64,000 bases of DNA. Origin: Achatina immaculata (taxonomy: Eukaryota > Mollusca > Gastropoda > Stylommatophora > Achatinidae). The position numbers were made by a program, and so were the translations under genes. The stretch covers positions 31,040,084 through 31,104,083 of the forward strand of contig CM019719.1 in assembly GCA_009760885.1 (NCBI GenBank), in the 5' to 3' direction. Under the pieces are notes generated by a model. That model worked only from the letters and a program-made list of their open reading frames with translations. It ran no database searches and was not told the DNA's origin. Below are positions 20,761 to 29,949 of this stretch, in pieces; position 1 is the first letter of the stretch; each line of letters opens with the position of its first letter.

Positions 20761-20779
20761 GCTGTATGTAGCCTTATTT

Positions 20780-21100
20780 GCTAACAAAACCACACTACCT
20801 GGTGACCTGAAGGGACAATTTTTTTCCCCCACCTGTAAACAGTGACCCAGCCATCCAGTCGGCGCCTCCTCCACACCCCCACCTTTCCCCCACTTTCATC
20901 AGCACCTGTCACGTGACTCAAATGAACACAGCTCGGCCGGCAGTCAGGTGAAAAGGTCCCCCCTCTCGCTCAGTTTTAGCCGCGTGCGTCCTAACAGTCA
21001 TACACAGGAAGGACTACATGTGCGTGTCACGCAAATCTTTGTCTCTAAAACAGTGTTGATTTAAGCTGTTTCTGTGAACATTTTTGTGCTGTTTGCTGTG
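20780..21100 (+). promoter_or_regulatory. possible promoter-like region
   Basis: A GC-richer patch in an AT-rich neighbourhood contains the 10-bp palindrome GTCACGTGAC (20908-20917), an E-box of the USF/MITF/TFE type, and several CpGs (TCGGCCGGCAG, AGCCGCGTGCGTCC). No coding start followed by a splice donor is obvious. Speculative. Confidence 0.2.
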
Positions 21101-21690
21101 AAATGGTCTAAACGTGTGCTCAACTAGGTTTGTATGGTCCAGAATATTGGAGTTTTTCTTAGATTAAACCGAGGTAACTTTAATATTTAACACTAATTTG
21201 AACAAAACTTTCTCTGTTCTACAAAGGGCTCTGCTTAGATTACACTTCTTTAATGAATGTTATGTTTCTGTTACGTTTATAAAACTATACTAAACGTTAA
21301 ATAATTTTGCTTGTGCGCTCTGTTTTATTTGTTTCATTTGGACTTCTGTGATAGTTTTATGCTGGTTAACAACGGCCAAATCTAAATTCTCGTGGTTAGC
21401 AGTTTGGGTTTTCCATCATTTTATGTCAGGTCGGAATTTTTAACTCTACACAGGCAAGAACAACCAAGCAGAGAAATGTATTGAAATGATATTCATGCGG
21501 AAATTTCTGGCACAAAAAAAACGAAGGCATTTATTATCTGTTTATAATAATTTAATGCCATAACTCGTTTTTGTGGAATATTTCATTATGTGGCGGTATT
21601 TTGGTTTTTTCTTGACGAAAAATATTGCTAAACTGAGGGGGTGGGGGTTGCGAGTTTGAGAGAATTGTACGAGTGTATAAACTGACACAC
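21101..21690. other. no recognisable feature
   Basis: AT-rich, unique-looking DNA; no gene or repeat signal was seen. Confidence 0.5.
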
Positions 21691-21699
21691 ACACAGAGA

Positions 21700-21865
21700 C
21701 TCTCTGGTGCATACCAAACAGGCGTTGGTTGTCACTGATTTCCACAATCATCCGTCCTTCGCTCTATCTATAATGCCGTGTGTTGGAGCGTGATCCATTC
21801 CGCCCTTATAGTCCGCCAGGTATCTTGTTTCTTAGACTTCTTCTGTCCTTTTGTCCCCGTTCCCC
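21700..21865 (-). pseudogene. LINE-B 3' scrap
   Basis: It matches the tail-proximal part of the LINE-B copy at 14880-15030 (CACTGATTTCMACAA, CTTCTGTCCYTTTTSTCC), with substitutions. Both ends are truncated and a C run follows at 21864-21877. Confidence 0.7.
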
Positions 21866-21952
21866 CCCCCCCCCCATACATCAGATAAAACATATTCTAG
21901 TAATACTACGGGTTAAAATTGATGTGGGGTTCAGTACAGTCTTGCTAATGGA

Positions 21953-22140
21953 GGTGCAGGTTAGCGCAGTTCGTTAGTACGCTGTTCCCTCGTGGCTAGA
22001 CGGCTGCTCGTCCTACCGGAGTCCGTGGTTCGAATCCCAGGTAATTCTCATGTGATTTTTCTTTCCCTCACGTCTCACTAAAGTGTACGATTTTCTTTCG
22101 AAGTCTAATCCGACAAAACTGTGTTCTCTTACTTTAACGG
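21953..22140 (+). mobile_element. tRNA-derived SINE (SINE1)
   Basis: The head GGTGCAGGTTAGCGCAGTTC has an A-box-like GGTTAGCGCAG, followed by GTACGCTGTTCCCTCGTGGC, B-box GGTTCGAATCC (22027-22037), body and the end TTCTCTTACTTTAAC. The A-box of this copy is closer to a real tRNA than in the 20.1 kb copy. Confidence 0.85.
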
Positions 22141-22440
22141 GGTCCACGTGCTCCTGTGTGGTAGCGGAGCCTGCGAGGAAACATTCTTTCTTAGTCCTGC
22201 TTCAGGAAGTAATGTAGGCCATAGCAGTGTCCTTTCCTGTTCGAGATGGAATCTCCAGGACCTTCCCGGTGGTTTCATTTTACAAGGGACCTTTGGTTCG
22301 CCTTGTGAGGTTAAATTTTTCAAAGTGTTTAAATTACTTTTGTAGCAGGTTAAAGCACTGTTTTATTCCAGCTGTTTGTGAGCTGAAACTGTAGTTATCT
22401 TTCTAAAATGTGAAAATAAATCAACGAAATTACTTCTTCT
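22141..22440. other. no recognisable feature
   Basis: Overlapping open frames on both strands (22121-22345 plus, 22129-22323 minus) have no domain I recognise. Confidence 0.4.
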
Positions 22441-22452
22441 AAGAATGTATAT

Positions 22453-22488
22453 CTCTCTCTGTCTCTGAACCTTAAGTGCTCAGGGCAC
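22453..22488 (-). mobile_element. ultra-short LINE-C insertion (36 bp) with 12-bp TSD
   Basis: On the minus strand it is GTGCCCTGAGCACTTAAGG, then TTCAGAGACAGAGAGAG, matching the last bases of LINE-C (LALKVQ plus GA tail; compare 15810-15850). The flanks AAGAATGTATAT (22441-22452) and AAGAATGTGTAT (22489-22500) form a 12-bp TSD with one mismatch. Confidence 0.8.
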
Positions 22489-22500
22489 AAGAATGTGTAT

Positions 22501-23190
22501 AGGAGTGTGTATTTGATGAATTCTTTCATTTAAAAGAATACCAGATTATGGGGTAAAACCCCACTTGATTTTATCAGCGACAAACACCAGTGTGTCTTAT
22601 CACTATGGGCCTTGCTCACTGTAGGATGTCACATCATAAATGTTAATGCGAACACATTGATCGATGGTTCTCCAACATCTGTCGTGGCTAGTGATCGATA
22701 GGTGCTTCTGCTACACACTCATGCTATTGTTTACCCCGTGCGGAAGGTCGTCCCCTTTGTTAAAGAGATGCCTTGGTAACACATCTCTTCGCCAGAGAGA
22801 GCCGCCAACCCATGGCCCAACGATTGTCTCCCATCATACTATGGTACTGTAAGGGACGCGGGGTTTGGGCTGTCTCCCACACAGTACATAAAACTTTCTA
22901 TTGGTTGGGGTTTGTTTTCACGCTTACTCCGTAAACACTGATAATGTCCTAGGCTCGCTACTTAGTTAGGTGTATGGTTAAACCTCGTTTCCCTTAAACC
23001 GTTCTTTATACTGTTATCGCCTTACTTGAATGTGATTGTATACTTTACAATGGCTCGCTTTTTCCCGACAGTCATGTTTTCTGATGTAAATTATTCTTTT
23101 ATACACATGAAATCCAAACACCACGATGATTATAACATGAAATATAAATTCACTTCACAATGAAAGGAAATATGTGTTCCATGTTATACA
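22501..23190. other. no recognisable feature
   Basis: Unique-looking DNA. The short frame at 22664-22852 has no recognisable domain. Confidence 0.5.
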
Positions 23191-23200
23191 TAACACTCAG

Positions 23201-23790
23201 GCATTTGGCCAAAAGAATGGAAAAGAACTGTATTCATACCATTCCCGAAAAAGGGTAACCTGAAATTACGCACAAACTACAGAACTGTTGTCTTGATTAG
23301 TCTCTCTCTCTCTCTCTCTCTCTCTCAACCTTAAGTGCCCAGGGCACATGGGGCTTCCGCAAGGGTTTTCCACAAATGCCTGATTAGTCATGCCAGTAAA
23401 ATTCTATTAACAAATCATAATGGGTAGGCTTCGAAAGAAAATAGAAGGAGAAATCAATATGACACAAGCTAGTTTTAGACAAGGAAGAGAAAAAAGAGAT
23501 TATGTTTTCAACATAAGATTAATAATCGAAAAATGCAGAGAATTTAATGTGAATCTGTATTTATCTTTTATAGACTATTCAAAAGCGTTTGATTGTCTAC
23601 AACATCAGACTTTGGGAAATAATGGAAAAAAATGGGATTTCCACCACATGTGACACAATTAATATCATTGCTGTATCTAGGTCAACAGGCAGCAGTAAGA
23701 ATAAATGATGAAACAGCAACTTTGTTTGACATAAAACAGGGCTGCATACTGTCGCTTTAATTATTTAACGTGTATACTGACAAATAACGG
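23201..23790 (+). pseudogene. LINE reverse transcriptase pseudogene (LINE-E), interrupted
   Basis: Pieces in order: IWPKEWKRTVFIPFPKKGNL and NYRTVVLIS before the insertion, HASKIL after it, then QASFRQGREKRDYVFNIRLI, LYLSFIDYSKAFDCLQHQTL (with the first catalytic Asp of the RT in FIDYSKAFD), and after frameshifts QQAAVRINDE and a KQGCILSL-like stretch. These are the finger and palm motifs of a LINE RT. The YxDD motif is not found; the element ends near 23790. A short LINE-C copy interrupts it at 23303-23380. Confidence 0.85.
23303..23380 (-). mobile_element. short LINE-C insertion (78 bp) with 9-bp TSD
   Basis: On the minus strand: CAGGCATTTGTGGAAAACCC, then CATGTGCCCTGGGCACTTAAG, GTTGAG and (AG)n, the last part of LINE-C as at 15787-15872. 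TGATTAGTC at 23294-23302 and 23381-23389 is an exact 9-bp TSD. Removing the insertion and one TSD rejoins the RT stretch around LISHAS. Confidence 0.9.
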
Positions 23791-23799
23791 AAGTGGCAC

Positions 23800-24050
23800 A
23801 TTGAAATATTCGATATTAGAAACATTTGAAATATCGTTCGAAATTAGTATCAGATCATTGAAAGACAGGAATATCATTCAATATTAATAACAAATCATCT
23901 CAGCACACGAAATATCGCTTGATATTAGTATATAGTCACTGAAACACACAAAATATCACTCAGCGTTACTATCTAATCATTGAAACACGTGACATTTCGC
24001 TCAAGATTAATATCAGATCACTGAAACAAATGGCAAAACTGGCTACATTA
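23800..24050. repeat. degenerate tandem repeat, about 50-bp unit x 5
   Basis: Repeated GAAATATCRYTYGATATTAG and TATCAGATCAYTGAAACAC motifs with heavy divergence. Confidence 0.7.
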
Positions 24051-24189
24051 ATATCATTTTATTGAAGCGTGTAGGGAAAATGGTCGATTTCACTTGCAGT
24101 GATCTTCAGGCGTTACGCAGGGAGAGTTGTGCGGTGATCGAAAACACAAGCTAAACTAGCGAGCGAAAGAAAATTATTTGACAACATGT

Positions 24190-24450
24190 TTCACGGTTTG
24201 ATTCAGGTTTTAGCAAGTTTTGATGTCCAAATACTTAATGATTTGATTCAGTTTTTAACAAGTTTTTATGTCCAAATTATTCACCATTTGATTCAGTTTT
24301 TAATGAGTTATAGTGATCAAATTAATAGGCATAAAATCCCTTGATGAGGTTGAAAGACTCGCCGAAGACAGGAAATATTGGCGAACTATCTTGCGAGCCC
24401 TATGTGACGTTAATTCACAGATTTGATTCAGTTTTTAACAAGTTAGAAAC
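24190..24450. repeat. 45-48-bp tandem repeat interrupted by a LINE-A scrap
   Basis: Three units begin TTTGATTCAGTTTTTAACAA (24195, 24243 and 24288), and a fourth follows the LINE-A piece at about 24420. Confidence 0.8.
24318..24411 (+). pseudogene. LINE-A 3' scrap
   Basis: It encodes IGIKSLDEVERLAEDRKYWRTI and ends ALCDV, the last residues of LINE-A, then stops at GACGTTAA before the usual CGGCACGGGAAGG tail. TTAAT occurs on both sides and could be a short TSD. Confidence 0.8.
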
Positions 24451-24451
24451 A

Positions 24452-24555
24452 TCAGTGTTCATGGACAGGAAAGTAGATATTAATGCAAAATATCGATGAT
24501 TTCCCTGGAAAAATTTGTCGACAAAGCAGCGTAGACGAGAGGAAAAGAAACCAGA
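24452..24555. other. unassigned spacer
   Basis: Nothing recognised. Confidence 0.4.
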
Positions 24556-24645
24556 AAATTAGTGAGAGAACGAGCGTGAATGGAACTTTCTTGTAAGACG
24601 AGCTGCCATCTAGTCAGGAGAGGACAAAGCGCACGAAAGTGCTCT
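24556..24645 (-). mobile_element. degenerate SINE1 head
   Basis: GTAAGACGAGCTGCCATCTA followed by GTCAGGAGAGGACAAAGCG aligns with the SINE1 head in minus orientation (GGTAGGACGAGCAGCCGTCTA), with many changes. Confidence 0.5.
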
Positions 24646-24789
24646 CTAACATCTGAAGCACTTCGTCTACAGTACTTCGTCTACAGCACTTTTTCGTTGA
24701 GCAGGGAAGGGATCGTTGGTAGAAGATTGGGTTGAGGATGGGGGAAGGAAACACGTTGGTAGTAGGGGTGCACCTTTGTGTGTAAACAA

Positions 24790-26420
24790 AAGTTATTTAT
24801 TAGGGCATGTTTGAGTAGAAGTTGCTTATTTACTAGGGCATGTCTGATTAGAAGTTGCTTATTTACTAGGGCATGTCTGAGTAGAAGTTGCTTATTTACT
24901 AGGGCATGTCTGAGTAGAAGTTGCTTATTTACTAGGGCATGTCTGAGTAGAAGTTGCTTATTTACTAGGGCATGTCTGAGTAGAAGTTGCTTATTTACTA
25001 GGGCATGTCTGAGTAGAAGTTGCTTATTTACTAGGGCATGTCTGAGTAGAAGTTGCTTATTTACTAGGGCATGTCTGAGTAGAAGTTGCTTATTTACTAG
25101 GGCATGTCTGAGTAGAAGTTGTTGCTTATTTACTAGCGCATGTCTAAGTAGAAGTTGTTGCTTATTTACTAGCGCATGTCTAAGTAGAAGTTGTTGCTTA
25201 TTTACTAGGGCATGTCTAAATAGAAGTTGTTGCTTATTTACTAGCGCATGTCTAAATAGAAGTTGTTGCTTATTTACTAGCGCATGTCTAAATAGAAGTT
25301 GTTGCTTATTTACTAGGCATGTCTAAATAGAAGTTGTTGCTTATTTACTAGCGCATGTCTAAATAGAAGTTGTTGCTTATTTACTAGCGCATGTCTAAAT
25401 AGAAGTTGTTGCTTATTTACTAGCGCATGTCTAAATAGAAGTTGTTGCTTATTTACTAGCGCATGTCTAAGTAGAAGTTGTTGCTTATTTACTAGCGCAT
25501 GTCTAAATAGAAGTTGTTGCTTATTTACTAGCGCATGTCTAAGTAGAAGTTGTTGCTTATTTACTAGCGCATGTCTAAATAGAAGTTGTTGCTTATTTAC
25601 TAGGGCATGTCTAAATAGAAGTTGTTGCTTATTTACTAGCGCATGTCTAAATAGAAGTTGTTGCTTATTTACTAGCGCATGTCTAAATAGAAGTTGTTGC
25701 TTATTTACTAGCGCATGTCTAAATAGAAGTTGTTGCTTATTTACTAGCGCATGTCTAAGTAGAAGTTGTTGCTTATTTACTAGCGCATGTCTAAGTAGAA
25801 GTTGTTGCTTATTTACTAGCGCATGTCTAAGTAGAAGTTGTTGCTTATTTACTAGCGCATGTCTAAGTAGAAGTTGTTGCTTATTTACTAGCGCATGTCT
25901 AAATAGAAGTTGTTGCTTATTTACTAGCGCATGTCTAAATAGAAGTTGTTGCTTATTTACTAGCGCATGTCTAAGTAGAAGTTGTTGCTTATTTACTAGC
26001 GCATGTCTAAGTAGAAGTTGTTGCTTATTTACTAGGGCATGTCTAAGTAGAAGTTGTTGCTTATTTACTAGGGCATGTCTAAGTAGAAGTTGTTGCTTAT
26101 TTACTAGCGCATGTCTAAGTAGAAGTTGTTGCTTATTTACTAGCGCATGTCTAAGTAGAAGTTGTGGTTATTTACTAGGGCATGTCTAAGTAGAAGTTGT
26201 GGTTATTTACTAGGGCATGTCTAAGTAGAAGTTGTTGCTTATTTACTAGGGCATGTCTAAGTAGAAGTTGTGGTTATTTACTAGGGCATGTCTAAGTAGA
26301 AGTTGTTGCTTATTTACTAGGGCATGTCTAAGTAGAAGTTGTTGCTTATTTACTAGGGCATGTCTAAGTAGAAGTTGTTGCTTATTTACTAGGCCATGTC
26401 TGAGTAGAAGTTGCTTATAC
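24790..26420. repeat. 33/36-bp minisatellite, about 46 units, with internal period change
   Basis: From 24790 to about 25115 the unit is 33 bp (CATGTCTGAGTAGAAGTTGC then TTATTTACTAGGG). From about 25116 on, an extra GTT gives 36-bp units (AGAAGTTGTTGC), with GCG or GGG ends and GTAG/ATAG variants; a few units near 26165 read GTTGTGG. The last unit (26396-26420) returns to the 33-bp TGAG form. Both periods are multiples of three, so the plus-strand frame 24778-25326 is open; I treat it as repeat translation. Confidence 0.97.
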
Positions 26421-26595
26421 TCTACTTCTTTTGCTAAAGAATAAACTTCTTCTTCGTTAATGTCCCAATCGTTCGCCGTCAAAATGGCGTTGTGTCACAT
26501 TTATGCGCCTTTTGATCCAACACGTCGGACTTCAGCTCGAAAGCATTTTGTTTGTTTGTTTGTTCAGAACCAGCTGTATCTTCCCACAGCGATCC

Positions 26596-26705
26596 TTGTT
26601 CACCTGGCCAGAGTACTGGCTGTTTTCAGGGGCACCAACGGGAGGTAGGATAGGGTCTTGGCTGGATATGGTTCGTCAACTCCGTCACACAAGCAGCCAG
26701 CTATG
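26596..26705 (-). repeat. dispersed repeat DR1, minus fragment
   Basis: CACCTGGCCAGAGTACTGGC to GGCACCAACGGGAGGTAGGA, then TTGGCTGGATATGGTTCGTC, matches the head half of DR1 in reverse. Confidence 0.65.
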
Positions 26706-26955
26706 GATCGCTGCCCGCTGTCTCATTAATCTTGAGTAGTGTGTCTTGACCACCTAAGAATAAACAATAGCGGAACTTGTCACAAAATTAAGTCAAGAAA
26801 TTTACCGTAGGATAGTTTTTGTATTTGTCCGCCTGTAAGTGTGCAGCTAGATCTAGAGAGTCTTTGTTACAAAGCTGTGGGAAGTAGCTTACATTTTCAA
26901 CCGTGTAGGATAACAAGACAGCCATGTAATATTTCCGCTTACACCTACAGCAGAT
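26706..26955. other. no recognisable feature
   Basis: Spacer between DR1 and SINE2. Confidence 0.4.
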
Positions 26956-26956
26956 G

Positions 26957-27215
26957 GGCTTCTTGGTGGCGAAGTGGTTACTGCGCTAGTGTCTCATGGC
27001 GAAGTTCCGGAGTTCGAGTCCGGCCGAAGCCGCCCAAGTCACCTGGCAGCAGAAGCTGACACCTGGCTGCTTGTGGAGCTGGTAAAGAAGGAGAAGGGCC
27101 AGGCGTTATGCTGACCACATCAGCCTCTAGTGTGGCCCACAGATCAAAGGAAAATATGGGCACCAACACTTTATCCCCTAGATGTCTCCGTGGTGCAACA
27201 GGGTTACCTTTAGCT
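26957..27215 (+). mobile_element. tRNA-derived SINE (SINE2), tRNA-Met-like head
   Basis: The head 26957-27031 folds like a tRNA: GGCTTC at the 5' end faces GAAGCC at 27026-27031, the A-box is TGGCGAAGTGG, and the T-arm is perfect (CCGGA-GTTCGAG-TCCGG, 27007-27023). The anticodon region reads CTCATGG, suggesting an origin from tRNA-Met(CAT). An unrelated body follows (CCAGGCGTTATGCTGACCAC, AATATGGGCACCAACACTTT, to about GGTTACCTTTA). Body-only copies are at 47.5 and 55.3 kb, which argues for a SINE rather than a single tRNA gene. Confidence 0.85.
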
Positions 27216-27764
27216 CCCCCCCCCTTTTTTTTAACCTTTACCTTTATCAGGTAACAAAAAGATCGGTTAGAGGGGGGGGGGGGAACGAGATCAGGTCCTG
27301 CAAGCGAGAAGAGAGAATTTACGTTGGCTGGCTGGCCCTTGACCAGACACTGGCGGGGAAGACGGTCCTTGCTAAACTTGTGTCGTGCTGACACGTGGTT
27401 GCCACCATGATCAGATGCCTACGGCCACCCCTCCTCCCCCCTGCACTCAAAGTTTTCACCTCACCTCTGATGCTTCCTTCCCCTCTCTTCCCCCCTTCCT
27501 AATTCCCTTCACAACTCCCCTCCCGCCGAGAAGCGTTAGTACGCCTTGTGGGGCTTGCTGGTCTGCGATCAGTGACAGGGGCGTTGTGTCGTCTTCCACG
27601 CATGTACCTACCTAACACCCACGTCTTAGATGACAACAGGCACTAAGTTTGCTACGTTTTATACGTGTTCCTTGCCTTTATTCTTTTGCTTTTTTATTTA
27701 TTCTCTTGAATATAGAATTTGATCACGCTCTCTCTCAACGTGATCCACCAAGGAAGCGACGAGT
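27216..27764. other. unassigned DNA with poly-C and poly-G tracts
   Basis: C/T runs at 27218-27233 and a G run at 27271-27282. Minus-strand frame 26978-27394 covers SINE2 and is not a gene. Confidence 0.5.
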
Positions 27765-27766
27765 GA

Positions 27767-27926
27767 AAGATGAGATTAAGTTATTAATATTTCCAGGAAA
27801 GATGAGAATAAGTTATTAATATTTCCAGGAAAGATGAGATTAAGTTATTAATATTTCCAGGAAAGATGAGATTAAGTTGTTAATATTTCCAGGAAAGATG
27901 AGATTAAGTTGTTAATATTTCCAGGA
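27767..27926. repeat. 32-bp tandem repeat, 5 units
   Basis: Unit GAAAGATGAGATTAAGTTRT plus TAATATTTCCAG. Confidence 0.95.
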
Positions 27927-28441
27927 AAGATGAAAAAACACGACACAGCAGACTACGACAAATACACACGTATACAGTGTCTTCAAACCTTTGTTCTAGA
28001 GCGTTGATTATTCGCTTTATCTCTCTCTCTTTCTCACCCATCTATCTCTCTCATATTCATATATATCGTTGCCGAGATAGTTTCCTTTTATTTCTTAAAC
28101 TTAGTGCGTATAATTTTGTTCAACTCTTCTTCTTCTGTCCCATATACCTTTCTATATTCCCATAAAAATGTAAACAACAGCGTAGCACCCGTACGTGCCT
28201 GCACATTTGATTAATTGTGGCCGTGACAGACGCATACTTGATTGTTTTCAAGTACCTGACTGTGCGCTGTGTCCGGTATAGTCTCAGCTCTGTGTGGCCT
28301 GCGGTCTGCGATATCTGGATCGTGGACAATCCATGTCAGCTTACTGTAGGAGAGTTTCGGCGTTATCAGTAGCTCATGAGTCCGTTTCTGAAATAAGTTG
28401 CGAACCACTGTCCTTGGGGGGGGGGGGTTACACACACACAA

Positions 28442-28474
<33 letters not shown>

Positions 28475-28780
28475 CTAGGACAATGTGCTCCCATGCGATC
28501 TGCAGTGCTGTGCCCTTCGATAAGTTTCACCAAATCAGGATCCACCTACATGCCTGCTTCTCTTACCAGGCTATTTTGGCGCAGCCTGCGAGACAGAGGG
28601 AAATGGATGGCTGTGGTTTGTTAGTCCTCGTCGTTCTGGTTGATCTCTGTGGGTTAGTGTAACGCTGGAAGGAATGCTGGTATGATTTTACAGGCTGGTG
28701 CTACCAGTATTTTGTACATCGGTGACTGGTGAATTGGTTTTATTTAACAGGATTAGGAGTACAAATTTGATTGCGCTGGT
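27927..28780. other. unassigned DNA with a (CA)n tract
   Basis: (CA)n with AAA interruptions lies at about 28431-28476, following a G run at 28418-28427. Frames on either strand have no recognisable domain. Confidence 0.5.
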
Positions 28781-29032
28781 GTGATGGCACAGCTATTCAG
28801 GCCAAACAACTATAAACAGCAAAGACTCATATCCAACCTCTCCATGGGTGTTCCTGGTAACATCCTTAAAGTGGTTAACAGTGTAGAGCTCGCCTTGGAC
28901 CCCATGACGAAGCTAGCTTTCCAGAGGTTTCTAGAGCCTCGCCAGATCTCCATGCAAGTCGCTGTGACTGACTTCAAATCCTACACAATGCCTTTGGTAC
29001 ACACCTTCACGGCGGTGACTGATAGAAAATGA
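28781..29032 (+). CDS. unrecognised open frame of 83 codons
   Basis: The frame opens at GTG/ATG (28781/28784) and encodes LFRPNNYKQQRLISNLSMG, then VNSVELALDPMTKLAFQRFL and ends TFTAVTDRK. The composition is unlike the tandem-repeat frames around it and more protein-like, but I do not recognise a family, and no splice sites or second copy were seen. It could be an exon piece, a decayed element or chance. Confidence 0.2.
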   Translation: MMAQLFRPNNYKQQRLISNLSMGVPGNILKVVNSVELALDPMTKLAFQRFLEPRQISMQVAVTDFKSYTMPLVHTFTAVTDRK

Positions 29033-29400
29033 TGCATTCAGTTCCTGTGAGATATAACAACTAATAACCATTGAAGATAATTACCGACAGCTATTTAGCG
29101 TTTCCAAATCGTTTTCCGTTTTTAATCAGTCTGTCTGTTCTTCCCGTGGTTTGTGTGCGAGGTAAAGAGATCAACCGCCGGCTTGCTGGGCCAGTCGCGA
29201 TTTAAGGGGAGAATTTAACCAAGGGGAGGCAATCTTCCTAAGCAAGTCAGAGCCCCCCTTAGCCAGTGGACTGACGACTACCGTTCCCAGCCTGTACAAA
29301 CGAGGATGTGGGATTAACTTATGTCTACACCGGGCATCGGCGGGGAACTAATTTCAAAAGAGCTATGTACAACACAGTTTTCCTCCCAACTCTGTGCTAT
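29033..29400. other. no recognisable feature
   Basis: Unique-looking spacer. Confidence 0.4.
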
Positions 29401-29409
29401 CATTGTCAA

Positions 29410-29745
29410 ACATGAGAGTCAAACTAAGACACTAAGAGTCAAACACAAAAGGGAAATCATCACGACAGAAATGATGTTCAGGGAGAATACTAAAAGTGAC
29501 AAGAAGAGACCAGATAACACGACTTGATGGTGAAACTTGGAGTAACACCAGTACTACACTACGTCCAGAAACAGCAAGTCAAATGGTTCGGCCATGTTAC
29601 ATGACTACCGCTAGACAGTACGCTACAAAACAACAACAACAAACATACAGCACTAAGAATTGTAGGAAACATGAATCCCCCGCCCATGCAAGGAAAGAGG
29701 AAGGTAATTACAGAAACTTTAAATACCCCATTAAATGAAGCAGAT
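29410..29745 (+). pseudogene. LINE C-terminal fragment (LINE-D)
   Basis: The frames combine to TEMMFRENTKSDKKRPDN, then LGVTPVLHYVQKQQVKWFGH and a decayed GKRK-type region. This resembles the post-RT block (LG..P....I...Q.KWFGH) of another LINE family, distinct from LINE-A, B and C. There is no RT core, tail or TSD. Confidence 0.6.
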
Positions 29746-29949
29746 TTCCGACAAAACAAGACCAGGTAGCTGCAGAAAGTACCCCGGGTTCGGTTTCGCA
29801 CTCAGACGGAAGTTTGGTTTTTTTTGGACCCAGCATTAAAAAAGAAAAATTGGTACCTGGGTCTTCCCTAGGAAAACAAACGCAGTGAGAACAGCTGCTA
29901 GCATCACTGCCTCATATGCGGTAGTGGCCTAAACAAATGTGAAGGCACT

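Noticed and set aside
24778..25326. 182-codon plus-strand open frame, Cys- and Arg-rich
   Set aside because: Translation of the 33/36-bp array; unit changes follow DNA homogenisation, not codon constraint.
26957..27031. Functional tRNA-Met gene
   Set aside because: Two acceptor pairs are lost and the tRNA-like part is fused to a body that recurs elsewhere, so a SINE is the better explanation.
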